Shown: positions 18,441 to 26,585, counted from the stretch's first letter. The stretch is DNA of 64,000 nucleotides from Paenibacillus sp. NEAU-GSW1 (GCF_009737085.1 NZ_WOVL01000004.1:168098-232097), one strand, 5' to 3'. The notes: generated by a model from the letters alone, not told the origin. Numbers and translations: made by a program.

Positions 18441-18550
18441 AATTGTTCACACTCTCCCTAATCATTGATTTTCGAATGCACTTCAATTCGTATACAAGCA
18501 TTTACCAAAACTTTAGACGCTTGCCGCATAATGGAAGTTGCACAAAAAAT

Positions 18551-18598
18551 AAAAAAAATCCGCGCCGGACGCAACTCATGGTTGCGACGGCGCGGATT
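18551..18598 (-). terminator. Intrinsic terminator after trxA
   Basis: On the minus strand ATCCGCGCCG, GTCGCAAC, loop, GTTGCGTC, CGGCGCGGAT and then a run of eight Ts. It lies 27 nt past the trxA stop. Confidence 0.9.
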
Positions 18599-18624
18599 TC
18601 CGCGATCCACTGCTCGTATTAAAC

Positions 18625-18936
18625 TTACAGCTGGTTCGAAATTTTTGTTTTCAGAGCATCTTTGCTTTGCAGGCCGACCATTTTGTCTACCGGCTGTCCG
18701 TCTTTGAACAGAATCAGCGTAGGGATGCTCATTACGCCGAATTGGGCAGCCAGCTCAGGCTGCTCATCAACGTTGATTTTAGCGATTGTCGCTTGGCCTT
18801 CCAGTTCCGTTGCCAGCTCCTCTACGATTGGAAGCTGCATTTTGCAAGGTCCGCACCAAGGAGCCCAAAAATCTACCAAGGATACGCCGCTTTCAACGCT
18901 TGTCGAAAAGTTTTCTTTCGTCAATGCTACTGCCAT
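18625..18936 (-). CDS. trxA: Thioredoxin
   Basis: Cytoplasmic dithiol reductant. The 103-residue protein has the thioredoxin fold with the active site FWAPWCGPCKMQLPI near residues 25-39, cis-Pro in MSIPTLILFKDG near 72-83, and the usual DVEQPELA-type loop (NVDEQPELAAQFGV). ATG at 18936 is chosen over a TTG two codons upstream because AGGAAGG is spaced well from it. It lies 64 nt downstream of an Rrf2 regulator gene on the same strand, and the pair may form one thiol-stress-responsive unit. Confidence 0.96.
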   Translation of the reverse strand: MAVALTKENFSTSVESGVSLVDFWAPWCGPCKMQLPIVEELATELEGQATIAKINVDEQPELAAQFGVMSIPTLILFKDGQPVDKMVGLQSKDALKTKISNQL

Positions 18937-19000
18937 TGTCAATCATCCTTCCTAAACTAAATGTATGATAAGGGAATAAACCGTCCACTGCTCGTGCCTG

Positions 19001-19423
19001 TCAACAGCCGCATTCGTGAATTTGACCCAGTACGTCCTGGATCGTAATTTCACTGAAATGAGCCTCGAGCTGCTTCTCCGCCTTGCAGAAGATGCCAAAC
19101 ATCACCTGGTTCATATTTGATCCGACTACGCAATCCATTTCCGGATTGCCGGTGCACCAGCTCGGAATAAACGAGCCTTGCGCCATTACCCGATAAATAT
19201 CGCCCAAAGTGACAACGTTTGGATCCATCGTCAGCTTATAGCCGCCGCCTGCGCCTTCGCGCGTATCGACGTAACCGCTTTTGCGCAGCCCGCTCATGAC
19301 CTTGCGGACACGAGCGGAATGCGTTCCGACATTATGGGCAATCATTTCGCTGCTTGCCATCCGATCAGGCAGATAAGCTAAATACACGAGACTGTGTACG
19401 GCAATTGTAAATTCGCTGTTCAC
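19001..19423 (-). CDS. Rrf2 family transcriptional regulator
   Basis: Winged-helix regulator of the Rrf2 family, 140 residues. The helix-turn-helix region is MASSEMIAHNVGTHSARVRKVMSGLRKSGYV, followed by the wing EGAGGGYKL. The C-terminal half contains five cysteines (SWC-x7-C, then FC, and the terminal ECGC). The spacing differs from the NsrR/IscR cluster, so redox sensing by thiols is possible but a Fe-S cluster is not assured. The GTG start at 19423 has AGGGAGG 9 nt upstream. A consensus promoter overlapped by a perfect dyad lies just upstream, which suggests autoregulation. trxA follows. Confidence 0.87.
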   Translation of the reverse strand: MNSEFTIAVHSLVYLAYLPDRMASSEMIAHNVGTHSARVRKVMSGLRKSGYVDTREGAGGGYKLTMDPNVVTLGDIYRVMAQGSFIPSWCTGNPEMDCVVGSNMNQVMFGIFCKAEKQLEAHFSEITIQDVLGQIHECGC

Positions 19424-19446
19424 TGTGAACGGCCTCCCTGTTTTGT

Positions 19447-19469
19447 ACTGTAATTTTATCAATTACAGT
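19447..19469. promoter_or_regulatory. Perfect dyad, likely Rrf2 operator
   Basis: Arms ACTGTAATT and AATTACAGT (9 bp each, no mismatch) flank a 5-nt centre. It covers the -10 and most of the spacer of the promoter at 19453-19481, the position expected for a repressor. Binding by the adjacent Rrf2 protein is inferred. Confidence 0.75.
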
Positions 19470-19481
19470 TCGATCTGTCAA
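19453..19481 (-). promoter_or_regulatory. Sigma-A promoter of the rrf2-trxA unit
   Basis: TTGACA (19481-19476), 17-nt spacer, TAAAAT (19458-19453), about 30 nt upstream of the GTG start. Near-consensus, so activity presumably depends on repression through the overlapping dyad. Confidence 0.8.
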
Positions 19482-19600
19482 TAGTCAGGCCGCCCGATTG
19501 CATCAATCGGAATGGCGCTGACAGAAAGGATACAGCCATTCCTGAGTAGCTTGCGAAGTTGGCCTACGGAATATTCCGAATATCCAGTCAAACCGAAAAT

Positions 19601-20434
19601 TTAAAAATTGAAATTCATCGGGTCGCTCCCGTATCTGCGGTGTACATTCAGTCCATCGATTGCACAAATTTCTTCTGCCGTCAGCTCGAAATTAAACAGA
19701 TCGGCATTCTCTGCAACACGCTCCTTGCGCACCGATTTCGGAATGGTCACGACGCCTTTCTGCAAATCCCAACGAAGCACAACCTGCGCAGCGGATTTGC
19801 CGTACTTCTCGCCAATTTCCTTAAGCAGCGGCACGTCCAGATTGCCTTGCATCAATGGACTCCAAGCCTCCAACTGAATGCCTTTGTCGCGGCAGAACGT
19901 CTGCAGCTCGGGCTGCGTCAAGAATGGCTGGAATTCCACTTGATTGACCGCCGGCACGATCTCGCAATCCGCCAGCAAATCGGTCAAATGCGGCACAAGG
20001 AAGTTGCTGACGCCGATCGCTCGAATGTACCCTTCCTTGTACAGCTTCTCCAATGCCCGATATGTTTCTTTATATTTGCCCGCAACCGGCCAGTGAACGA
20101 GATAAAGATCGATAACGTCCAATCCCAGTCTGCGGCGGCTATTCTCGAATGCTTGAAGCGTACTTTCGTAACCCTGGTCGCTGTTCCATACTTTTGTCGT
20201 AATAAAGAGTTCCTCGCGCGCCAAACCGCTCGCTGCGACAGCGCGGCCTACTCCTTCTTCATTGCCGTACGCTGCCGCCGTATCGATATGGCGGTAGCCG
20301 GCTTCGAACGCATATTCCACCGCTTTTTCGACTTGCTCGCCTTCCTGCGATTTATAAACGCCAAGGCCTAACCATGGCATATGCACGCCGTTATTGAGCT
20401 GAGCCGCATCCTTAATTGATGTCAGTTGACTCAC
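19601..20434 (-). CDS. Aldo/keto reductase (YvgN/YtbE-like)
   Basis: NADPH-dependent reductase with a TIM-barrel fold, 277 residues. The catalytic tetrad is visible: Asp and Tyr in HIDTAAAYGNE (near 50-60), Lys in FITTKVWNSD (near 80) and His in DLYLVHWPVAG (near 112). The C-terminal cofactor segment is VVTIPKSVRKERVAEN. It resembles Bacillus methylglyoxal and glyoxal reductases; the true substrate cannot be told from sequence. GTG start at 20434 follows GGAGGA by about 8 nt. It stands upstream of the rrf2 promoter on the same strand. Confidence 0.92.
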   Translation of the reverse strand: MSQLTSIKDAAQLNNGVHMPWLGLGVYKSQEGEQVEKAVEYAFEAGYRHIDTAAAYGNEEGVGRAVAASGLAREELFITTKVWNSDQGYESTLQAFENSRRRLGLDVIDLYLVHWPVAGKYKETYRALEKLYKEGYIRAIGVSNFLVPHLTDLLADCEIVPAVNQVEFQPFLTQPELQTFCRDKGIQLEAWSPLMQGNLDVPLLKEIGEKYGKSAAQVVLRWDLQKGVVTIPKSVRKERVAENADLFNFELTAEEICAIDGLNVHRRYGSDPMNFNF

Positions 20435-20627
20435 GTTTGATCTTCCTCCTTCGCCTATACAATCGAACGACCCTATCTTACCATTATTAACCTCGCAGTA
20501 CTACAGACTGCCAATTCATTCTGAAAATTTTCATTCTTACACTGCCAGCTGTTGTCATGTTTCAACAAGCATTCGGAATACATATGTACGGAATGGCTAC
20601 TCTGTGCAAAACGGGGAGGTGCGCAAG

Positions 20628-20840
20628 ATGGCACTGCTGTGGTGGAAGCGGTGGATCGCCATCAGGACCGAAGGCGGTTCTCGGGCTGATCTGATTGACA
20701 GACTTCAAGCACATTTCAAAGCGAATGGAGTGAAATCGAAAATCACGTTGGAAGGCAGTTCATTGAAACGGATTCATGTGCTTCAAAAGGATGAAAGCCG
20801 CGCCAAGGAGCTTCTCGCCGCATTCGACTCCGAGCATTAA
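20628..20840 (+). CDS. Small hypothetical protein, 70 residues
   Basis: Begins MALLWWKRWIAIRTEGG and continues with an alpha/beta pattern (SRADLIDRLQAHFKANGVKSKITLEG, KRIHVLQKDESRAKELLAAF). The order helix, strand, strand, helix could form a small ferredoxin-like fold as in DUF2007-type proteins, but I do not recognise a specific family. The ATG at 20628 is chosen for the GGGGAGG 8 nt upstream; the frame also opens at 20604. A strong terminator follows, and the gene is convergent with the kinase-like gene. Confidence 0.72.
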   Translation: MALLWWKRWIAIRTEGGSRADLIDRLQAHFKANGVKSKITLEGSSLKRIHVLQKDESRAKELLAAFDSEH

Positions 20841-20929
20841 CAATCGTTTTTCATGCAAAATCCGAGCCATCCAATCGTTCCAAGGACGGCCGCGTTACTC
20901 TTGATTCGCAAGTCCAATCCGCTAATTTA

Positions 20930-20976
20930 AAAAGGCGGCTGCCGCTCCGAAATGAGCGGCTGCCGCCTCTTTTTTA
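20930..20976 (+). terminator. Bidirectional terminator
   Basis: Arms AGGCGGC-T-GCCGCTC and GAGCGGC-T-GCCGCCT around CGAAAT, with AAAAA before and TTTTTT after. It lies between convergent genes ending at 20840 and 21006. Confidence 0.9.
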
Positions 20977-21005
20977 TGCCCTGTCCGCCCTCTTCGCTCT
21001 GAATG

Positions 21006-21692
21006 CTATGACTGACGGCTTCCTCTAGAGAAGCTTTTCGTCCACCTGTAACCCTTGCGAATACTGTTCATCATCCACTCCGGAATAGGAACCGGGTTTT
21101 TAGATAGGAACGGCGTATAGACGCGATCATATGCTTTCTTTAAATCGTGCCACATCGAGCAAGGCTCATCCTTCAGAAAATCGGAAATATCGACGACCAG
21201 CCCTTTGCCTTCTCCCGATACCATCGTGTTTTTACCGTGCACGTCATGCGGATTCAAGCCGCGCTTACGGGCGTACTCAAGCGCTTCGTCAATGTCTTGA
21301 ATGACGCCGGGAGGAATTGGCTTTCCCTCCATTAGGCACTGATATAACGTTTTCCCCCGCAGCCTTCGCAAAATGAGATAGGAAGCCCCTTTGCTCTGCG
21401 CCGAATGATGACAGGCCGAATAGGCTGGATGATCGCCAAGGCGCCGATACACCTCGCGCTCGTTTTCCCAGCCCTCACGCCCAGGGGCGTAAACTTTCAC
21501 TGCCATACTTTCATAGTCGGAATGATAAAGCACTGCCGCATAATTTCCGGCGCCGAGCAGCTTCCAGTCTTTCGGTATATGATGAACCCGCACGGGATCA
21601 TTGCTGTCTGTGCCTTCCAGCTCCAATGTCGAAAGCAGCTCCTGCTCGATCAGCGAAATCAGCCGAAGCAAATCCTTCTCCTCTATTTTCAT
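21006..21692 (-). CDS. Serine/threonine protein kinase-like protein (YrzF/YbdM type)
   Basis: A 228-residue minimal kinase-fold protein. The glycine-rich loop is LLGAGNYAAVLYH near residue 45, the ATP lysine lies in MAVKVYAPGREGWENEREVY, the hinge is YLILRRLRGKTL, the catalytic loop is GLNPHDVHGKNTM (HDxxxxN type) and the metal loop is VVDISDF, with DIS in place of DFG. It lacks the long C-lobe of eukaryote-like kinases. The start at 21692 is supported by GGGAGGG; the frame is open to 21734. It is downstream of the SMR genes after an 80-nt gap. Its substrate is unknown. Confidence 0.82.
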   Translation of the reverse strand: MKIEEKDLLRLISLIEQELLSTLELEGTDSNDPVRVHHIPKDWKLLGAGNYAAVLYHSDYESMAVKVYAPGREGWENEREVYRRLGDHPAYSACHHSAQSKGASYLILRRLRGKTLYQCLMEGKPIPPGVIQDIDEALEYARKRGLNPHDVHGKNTMVSGEGKGLVVDISDFLKDEPCSMWHDLKKAYDRVYTPFLSKNPVPIPEWMMNSIRKGYRWTKSFSRGSRQS

Positions 21693-21771
21693 TTCCGGCC
21701 CTCCCCCAAATTCGCTGCCGTATCCTAATGTCACTCATTGTATAAGGATTGACGCGAAAATGGAAGCCGTG

Positions 21772-22095
21772 TTAATGTCCTCCGCCGGTCGTTTTCAATC
21801 CGATAACGCCGATCATAATAAGGCCGACGAACAGCAGCTTCTTCCAATTTCGCGAATCGCCGAAGAAAATCATCCCGAGCAGCACGCTGCCGACTGAGCC
21901 GATTCCTGTCCAAATGCCGTACCCCGTACTGAGCGGAATGCCTTCAAGCGCTCTAGACAAAAAATAAAAGCTGCCTATGCCGAACACAATCGCGCCTGCC
22001 GTACCTTTCCAATTGCGAAATCCGTTCGACAGCTTCATCGAAGTAACGCCGCCTACCTCAGCCAAGCCCGATATAATCAAAAACAACCAAGCCAT
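21772..22095 (-). CDS. Small multidrug resistance (SMR) transporter, second subunit
   Basis: Four-helix proton-coupled exporter subunit, 107 residues. It starts MAWLFLIISGLAEVGGVTSMKLSNGF with the conserved membrane Glu in AEVGG (near residue 13); GYGIWTGIGSVGSVLLGM is the third-helix signature. The start at 22095 lies 1 nt after the stop of the preceding SMR gene, so the two are translated as a pair. They probably act as a heterodimer, like the YkkCD or YvdRS type pairs. The upstream in-frame extension reads through the neighbour and is not used. Confidence 0.92.
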   Translation of the reverse strand: MAWLFLIISGLAEVGGVTSMKLSNGFRNWKGTAGAIVFGIGSFYFLSRALEGIPLSTGYGIWTGIGSVGSVLLGMIFFGDSRNWKKLLFVGLIMIGVIGLKTTGGGH

Positions 22096-22096
22096 G

Positions 22097-22447
22097 TTAG
22101 GCCAGCTCCTTTCCTTTATCCTCTTGCGGCTTGTCGTTTGAAACAAGCTTTAGACCGATAATTCCGACGACTAGCACAGTCAGGAACAGCAGTTTTTTCC
22201 AATCGGCAGACTCGCCCGCAGCAATGCCTGCAATAACCGTGCCTACCGTTCCAAGACCGGTAAAAATCGCGTATGCGGTGCCGATTTCAATGGTCTGTAT
22301 GACACGGGCAAACAATAAAAAGCTGAGAAAAATAAGCACAGCCGTAATAATGCTCGGAACGAGCTCCGTAAATCCGTTCGAATGCTTTAATCCTAATGTC
22401 CAGCCTACCTCCAGCAAACCGGCCAAAATCAAATAAATCCAACCCAT
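22097..22447 (-). CDS. Small multidrug resistance (SMR) transporter, first subunit
   Basis: A 116-residue SMR protein beginning MGWIYLILAGLLEVGWTLGLKHSNGF with the essential Glu in LEVGW and the signature AYAIFTGLGTVGTVIAGI. A hydrophilic tail (SNDKPQEDKGKELA) extends past helix 4. It lies 16 nt downstream of the tetR gene and is followed within 1 nt by a second SMR gene. The longer C-terminal tail of one partner is typical of paired SMR systems, which may be guanidinium or quaternary-compound exporters. ATG at 22447 is preferred to a TTG two codons upstream. Confidence 0.92.
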   Translation of the reverse strand: MGWIYLILAGLLEVGWTLGLKHSNGFTELVPSIITAVLIFLSFLLFARVIQTIEIGTAYAIFTGLGTVGTVIAGIAAGESADWKKLLFLTVLVVGIIGLKLVSNDKPQEDKGKELA

Positions 22448-22463
22448 AGCCAATCCGTCCTCT

Positions 22464-23078
22464 CTAAGTTGCCGTTGCCGTCCACATCCGCAGCAATGAT
22501 TCTCTTATGATTTGTTTTCTTTCCGCAAAAACTTCGTACGCATAGATTTGAAACTCGAGCAGCAGTCCGTCTATCGCATTGTAAAATTGCGCAATCATTC
22601 GCCGAACATCTTGCGAAGCCGCGAATTCACCTTCATTCTTGCCCTGTTCAAACAGGCTTTCCATCCGCTCGTTAATTTCCGTTTCATACGCCATGAAGCT
22701 CATTCTCAGCTGATCCCGCAAATGCCGGGGCGGCACCAGCATGGACCGTTTGAGAAACGATTGGCCCGCTGACAATTGTGTAAATGAGGTGAAAAAGTTG
22801 AAAACTTCATGGAAGCGCTCCAGCGTGCCTTTATGCTTCGATTCATGGAATAGCGTATAAAAGGCCGCCTTCTCCTCTGCAATACCCTCTTCAAGCAATT
22901 GCATGAACAGCGTTTCCTTCGACTTAAAGTGCGCATAAATGGATGGCGTCTTGATGCCTACCGCTTTGGCGATTTCCGACAGCGAGGTGCCCTCATAGCC
23001 GGATTCGGCGAACATAACGACTGCCGCTTGTTTTATTTTGCCCGCTGTGGATGGCGGTTGTGTTCCCGTTTGCTTCAT
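22464..23078 (-). CDS. TetR family repressor of the SMR pair
   Basis: A 204-residue TetR-type regulator. The N-terminal helix-turn-helix is GKIKQAAVVMFAESGYEGTSLSEIAKAVGIKTPSIYAHFKSKETLF (about residues 13-58). The C-terminal ligand and dimer domain is all-helical with no recognisable subfamily. An AGGAGG lies about 10 nt before the ATG. It is the first gene of a three-gene unit with two SMR transporters. A perfect sigma-A promoter with a dyad just downstream of the -10 precedes it, so it very likely controls its own operon and is released by a transported cation. Confidence 0.93.
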   Translation of the reverse strand: MKQTGTQPPSTAGKIKQAAVVMFAESGYEGTSLSEIAKAVGIKTPSIYAHFKSKETLFMQLLEEGIAEEKAAFYTLFHESKHKGTLERFHEVFNFFTSFTQLSAGQSFLKRSMLVPPRHLRDQLRMSFMAYETEINERMESLFEQGKNEGEFAASQDVRRMIAQFYNAIDGLLLEFQIYAYEVFAERKQIIRESLLRMWTATAT

Positions 23079-23112
23079 GCGGCTTCTGCCTCCTCACGCT
23101 TGTTCTCATTGC

Positions 23113-23126
23113 CTAACGAACGTTAG
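23113..23126. promoter_or_regulatory. TetR operator candidate
   Basis: Arms CTAACG and CGTTAG around a 2-nt centre, 10 nt downstream of the -10 box and before the tetR start. The AACGTTCGTT-like form resembles many TetR/QacR-type operators. Confidence 0.72.
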
Positions 23127-23135
23127 TTTCTGTCG

Positions 23136-23164
23136 ATTATAGTCCCCCTTACGCCCTATGTCAA
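23136..23164 (-). promoter_or_regulatory. Consensus sigma-A promoter of tetR-smr-smr
   Basis: TTGACA (23164-23159), exactly 17 nt, TATAAT (23141-23136): both hexamers match consensus at all positions. Such strength without control would be costly, which supports repression at the adjacent dyad. Confidence 0.9.
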
Positions 23165-23193
23165 GCTAGACGATCGCAACCGGCTTACAGGCC

Positions 23194-23246
23194 AAAAAAA
23201 GCCTTGAGCAAGCAACGGCTATTCACCGCGTCGCATCAAGGCTTTT
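23194..23246 (-). terminator. Terminator after the RNase J gene
   Basis: On the minus strand AAGCCTTGA...TCAAGGCTT arms with inner GCGACG...CGTTGC pairing, then seven Ts. It insulates the RNase J gene from the tetR promoter. Confidence 0.82.
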
Positions 23247-23299
23247 CGTTTATTAATCGGCTCTAATCATGAAAATAAAGTGGACTGGTTAGGCGCCGA

Positions 23300-24979
23300 T
23301 TACACTTCCATGATGATAGGAAGGATCATCGGCTTTCTTTTCGTTTGCTCGTATAGGAATCGTCCGAGCGAGTCTTTCACATTTGATTTCAGCGTCGTCC
23401 ATTGGTTGACGTTGTCGCTGATCGATTTCGTTATCGTTCTCGATACAATTCGGCCGGCTTCTTCCAGCAACCCCTCCGACTCGCGTACGTATACGAAGCC
23501 GCGGGATATAATATCCGGTCCCGATTTGATCGTTTTGTCCTGTTTGCTGATTGTAACTACAACGACAAGAATGCCGTCTTGGGAAAGATGCTTGCGGTCG
23601 CGAAGCACGATATTGCCAACGTCGCCGATGCCAAGACCGTCGATATACGTATTGCCCGCCGGCACTTTACCCGATTTGCGAGCGTCTCCGCCTACGATTT
23701 CTACGATTTCGCCGTTATCGACAATGAAAATATTGTCTCTGTCAACGCCAACCGCTTCCGCCAGCTTCTTATGATGCAGCTGCATCCGGTACTCGCCGTG
23801 AATCGGAATAAAATACTTCGGAGCCATCAGTTGAAGCATCAGCTTCAATTCTTCCTGGCTGCCGTGGCCGGAAACGTGCATGCCGGTCTGCGAGCCGGAG
23901 CCGTAAATGACGTTTGCTCCAAGACGGAACAACTCGTCAACCGTACGTCCGATACTTCGCTCATTGCCCGGAATTGGCGTTGCCGAAATTATAACGGTGT
24001 CGCCTTCCAAAATTTCGACTTGGCGATGATTGGAGCGGGCCATGCGCGTAAGCGCCGACATCGGTTCGCCCTGGCTGCCCGTGCACAGGATTACGACCTG
24101 ATTGTCCGCAAAACGATTGACTTCGGATGGCTCAATCAGCATTCCGTCCGGAATGTTCAAGTAGCCAAGCTCCGATGCAATCGTAATCATATTTACCATG
24201 CTGCGTCCGATAACGGCCAGCTTTCGTCCGGAAGCTGCGCCGGCGTCAATAACTTGCTGAAGCCGGTGTACGTTCGAAGCGAACGTCGAAACGATAACCC
24301 GGCGTTCTGCTTTGCGGAACGCGTCGATGAAGTTAGCGCCGACAATTCTTTCCGAAGGCGTGAAGCCCGGACGTTCTGCGTTCGTGCTCTCGGAGAGCAG
24401 CGCCAAAACGCCTTTTCTGCCGATCTCCGCCATCCGATGAATATCCGCATGATAGTCGCCAACCGGCGTCTGATCGAACTTAAAGTCACCTGTATGAACG
24501 ACTACGCCTTCCGGCGTATCGAGCACGACACCCAGCGAATCCGGAATACTGTGGTTTGTCTTGAAGAACGAAGCTGTCATCGAGCCGAGCTTGATAACGG
24601 AATCGGAATGAATCAACGTTCTTTCCGTCGTACCCAGCAGGCCGGCCTCTTTCAGCTTTCCTTCAATCAGACCCATCGTCAAACGGCTCGCATATACCGG
24701 CATGCTCAGCTGCTTAAGAATATAAGGCAGGCCGCCGATGTGGTCTTCGTGTCCGTGCGTAATGAGCATCGCTCTAACTTTGTCCTTGTTCTCGATCAGG
24801 TAAGAGATGTCCGGCACGATAATATCGATGCCCAGAAGCTCTTCGTCCGGGAATTTGGAACCGCAATCAATGACAATAATATCGTTCGCGTATTGTACCG
24901 CATACATGTTTTTGCCAATTTCGCCTACGCCGCCCAAGGCAAAAATGGAAAGCTTGTTTTCTTTTTTGTTATTCAACAA
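23300..24979 (-). CDS. rnjA: Ribonuclease J (J1-type catalytic site)
   Basis: Beta-CASP metallo-RNase with 5'-3' exo- and endonuclease activity; central to mRNA decay and rRNA maturation. Zn motif LITHGHEDHIGGLPY near residue 75 is intact, with HTGDFKFDQTPVG near 160 and the beta-CASP segment GRSMVNM. The RNase J specific linker and C-terminal domain end in KRKPMILPIIMEV. At 559 residues it is full length. Parts resemble Bacillus J2 (IIVPDISYLIE, GSQEELKLM, HLSQDGILVVVVT), but Bacillus J2 has lost the HGHEDH motif that is kept here, so J1/J2 assignment is by catalytic site only. The start is one of two tandem TTG codons (24979 or 24976) behind AAGGAGG. Confidence 0.93.
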   Translation of the reverse strand: MLNNKKENKLSIFALGGVGEIGKNMYAVQYANDIIVIDCGSKFPDEELLGIDIIVPDISYLIENKDKVRAMLITHGHEDHIGGLPYILKQLSMPVYASRLTMGLIEGKLKEAGLLGTTERTLIHSDSVIKLGSMTASFFKTNHSIPDSLGVVLDTPEGVVVHTGDFKFDQTPVGDYHADIHRMAEIGRKGVLALLSESTNAERPGFTPSERIVGANFIDAFRKAERRVIVSTFASNVHRLQQVIDAGAASGRKLAVIGRSMVNMITIASELGYLNIPDGMLIEPSEVNRFADNQVVILCTGSQGEPMSALTRMARSNHRQVEILEGDTVIISATPIPGNERSIGRTVDELFRLGANVIYGSGSQTGMHVSGHGSQEELKLMLQLMAPKYFIPIHGEYRMQLHHKKLAEAVGVDRDNIFIVDNGEIVEIVGGDARKSGKVPAGNTYIDGLGIGDVGNIVLRDRKHLSQDGILVVVVTISKQDKTIKSGPDIISRGFVYVRESEGLLEEAGRIVSRTITKSISDNVNQWTTLKSNVKDSLGRFLYEQTKRKPMILPIIMEV

Positions 24980-25052
24980 TAATCCTCCTTATTAGACTGA
25001 CGACGATCATATACTTCAAACTAAAAAAATCCGAACCAGTCACTTGTCCTTT

Positions 25053-25061
25053 ATTATAACA
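25053..25061 (-). promoter_or_regulatory. Extended -10 promoter element of the RNase J gene
   Basis: The minus strand reads TGTTATAAT (TG-N-TATAAT), about 75 nt upstream of the start; no good -35 is visible, as is common for extended -10 promoters. Confidence 0.6.
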
Positions 25062-25110
25062 CGAAGAAATAACAAAATGGAAATAGGCAAAATCGCTCTG
25101 CTTCCATTCA

Positions 25111-25521
25111 CTATTTACCAAACTTCTTCCAAGCAGTTGCCGCGCCATTAATCGTCATGCCTATTATCGAGCCGAGCAGCACTGCACCTAACATTAAAAA
25201 ATAGATGTACAGAGCCAACATACCTCCGCCCATATCGTCCTCCGGCAAGCCCGGAATAATAAACATGGTTATAATCGTAAACGGCACCCATAAAACGGGA
25301 ATAAACAAAGGGAAATACCAGTATCTGCTGCGAAACCATACGACGACAGGTACCGTAAACAGCACCGCCATTACCGCGAATATGAAATAACTATTCGCAA
25401 TAACGGCTTCGCTGTAGTAAGCCATGTAGAAAAGAGTGTTCCCAATTAAAGCGTAAATAACGCTAGCCGCAACGACAATTAACGTAGCGATCCGAAAGCT
25501 CCGCTTCTTGGCCGCATCCAT
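25111..25521 (-). CDS. Hypothetical four-helix membrane protein
   Basis: A 136-residue protein with four predicted transmembrane helices (IATLIVVAASVIYALIGNTLF; YFIFAVMAVLFTVPVVVW; YFPLFIPVLWVPFTIITMFII; LALYIYFLMLGAVLLGSIIG) and a charged C-terminus. No family recognised. Its ATG at 25521 overlaps the TGA of hisC as ATGA, so it is translationally coupled to hisC. That does not by itself imply a role in histidine synthesis. Confidence 0.78.
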   Translation of the reverse strand: MDAAKKRSFRIATLIVVAASVIYALIGNTLFYMAYYSEAVIANSYFIFAVMAVLFTVPVVVWFRSRYWYFPLFIPVLWVPFTIITMFIIPGLPEDDMGGGMLALYIYFLMLGAVLLGSIIGMTINGAATAWKKFGK

Positions 25522-26585
25522 CACTTCGAAACGATTTTTTTGACCGCTTCGAGAAAGACATCCATTTCTTCATCGGTGCCGATCGATACCCGAAGGTATT
25601 TGTCGATTCTCGGCTGTTTGAAATAGCGGACGAGCACGCCTTGCTCGCGCAATTGCACAAAAATCGTCTCGGCGGATACATCCGGATGCGATATAAATAC
25701 GAAATTGGCTTTCGATTCCGTCACGATAAAGCCAATCTCGCGCAGCTCTTTAATAACCGAATCGCGCGTTGCATTTACTTTTGCGGCAGTCTCCACGAAA
25801 TAAGCCTCGTCTTCGATTGCCGCAACGGCGCCTGCCAACGCCAGACGGTCAATCGTATACGAGTTGAACGAGTTTTTGACCCGATTGAGGCCGTCGATCA
25901 ATTCCTCGCTGCCGAGCGCCCAGCCGACACGCAAGCCGGCCAAAGAACGGGACTTCGAAAGCGTCTGAACGACAAGCACATTCGGATACTCGTTCACGAG
26001 CTTGGCGGCCGATTCGCCGCCGAAATCGATGTAAGCCTCGTCGATGATCACGACTTGATCCTTGTTATGCTCAAGAATCATGCGGAACTCGTCCAATGGT
26101 ACGAGCATCGCAGTTGGAGCGTTCGGATTCGGTATAACGATCCCGCCGTTCTCCCTGCCGTTGAACAACCCCAGCGGCATGCGGAACTGCTCGTCCAGCG
26201 GAATCAGATCCGCCTTCAAGCCATAGAACTCTGCATACACTTTGTAGAAGCTGTACGTGATGTCAGCAAACAGAACCGGCTTGGCCGGATCAAAGAAAGC
26301 GGCGAACGCGAAAGAAAGCACTTCGTCCGATCCGTTGCCAACGAACACTTGGTCCTTCGACAGGTCGAAATAATCGGCCAGCTTCCGTACCAGCGTATCG
26401 CAGGTCGGGTCCGGATACAGACGCAAGTCGTCATCCGCAGCAGCCTTAATCGCCTCCAATACTTTCGGCGACGGCGGATACGGATTTTCATTCGTGTTCA
26501 ATTTAATATATTTTTTGTCCTTAGGCTGCTCCCCGGGCACATAAGGCACGAGGGAAGCGGCCAATGGACTCCAAAATCGGCTCAT
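25521..26585 (-). CDS. hisC: Histidinol-phosphate aminotransferase
   Basis: PLP-dependent class I/II aminotransferase for the seventh step of histidine synthesis; relatives also act on aromatic amino acids. Family segments: YIKLNTNENPYPPSP near residue 25, VFVGNGSDEVLSFAF near 75, PNAPTAMLVP near 150, VVIIDEAYIDFGG near 185 and the PLP lysine in TLSKSRSLAGLRVGWALG near 215-232. Length 354 is normal. The start at 26585 (MSRFWSPLA) follows GGGAGA by 8 nt; the upstream frame opening at 26669 is not conserved. It stands outside a his operon, as a single gene with a membrane protein downstream. Confidence 0.94.
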   Translation of the reverse strand: MSRFWSPLAASLVPYVPGEQPKDKKYIKLNTNENPYPPSPKVLEAIKAAADDDLRLYPDPTCDTLVRKLADYFDLSKDQVFVGNGSDEVLSFAFAAFFDPAKPVLFADITYSFYKVYAEFYGLKADLIPLDEQFRMPLGLFNGRENGGIVIPNPNAPTAMLVPLDEFRMILEHNKDQVVIIDEAYIDFGGESAAKLVNEYPNVLVVQTLSKSRSLAGLRVGWALGSEELIDGLNRVKNSFNSYTIDRLALAGAVAAIEDEAYFVETAAKVNATRDSVIKELREIGFIVTESKANFVFISHPDVSAETIFVQLREQGVLVRYFKQPRIDKYLRVSIGTDEEMDVFLEAVKKIVSK

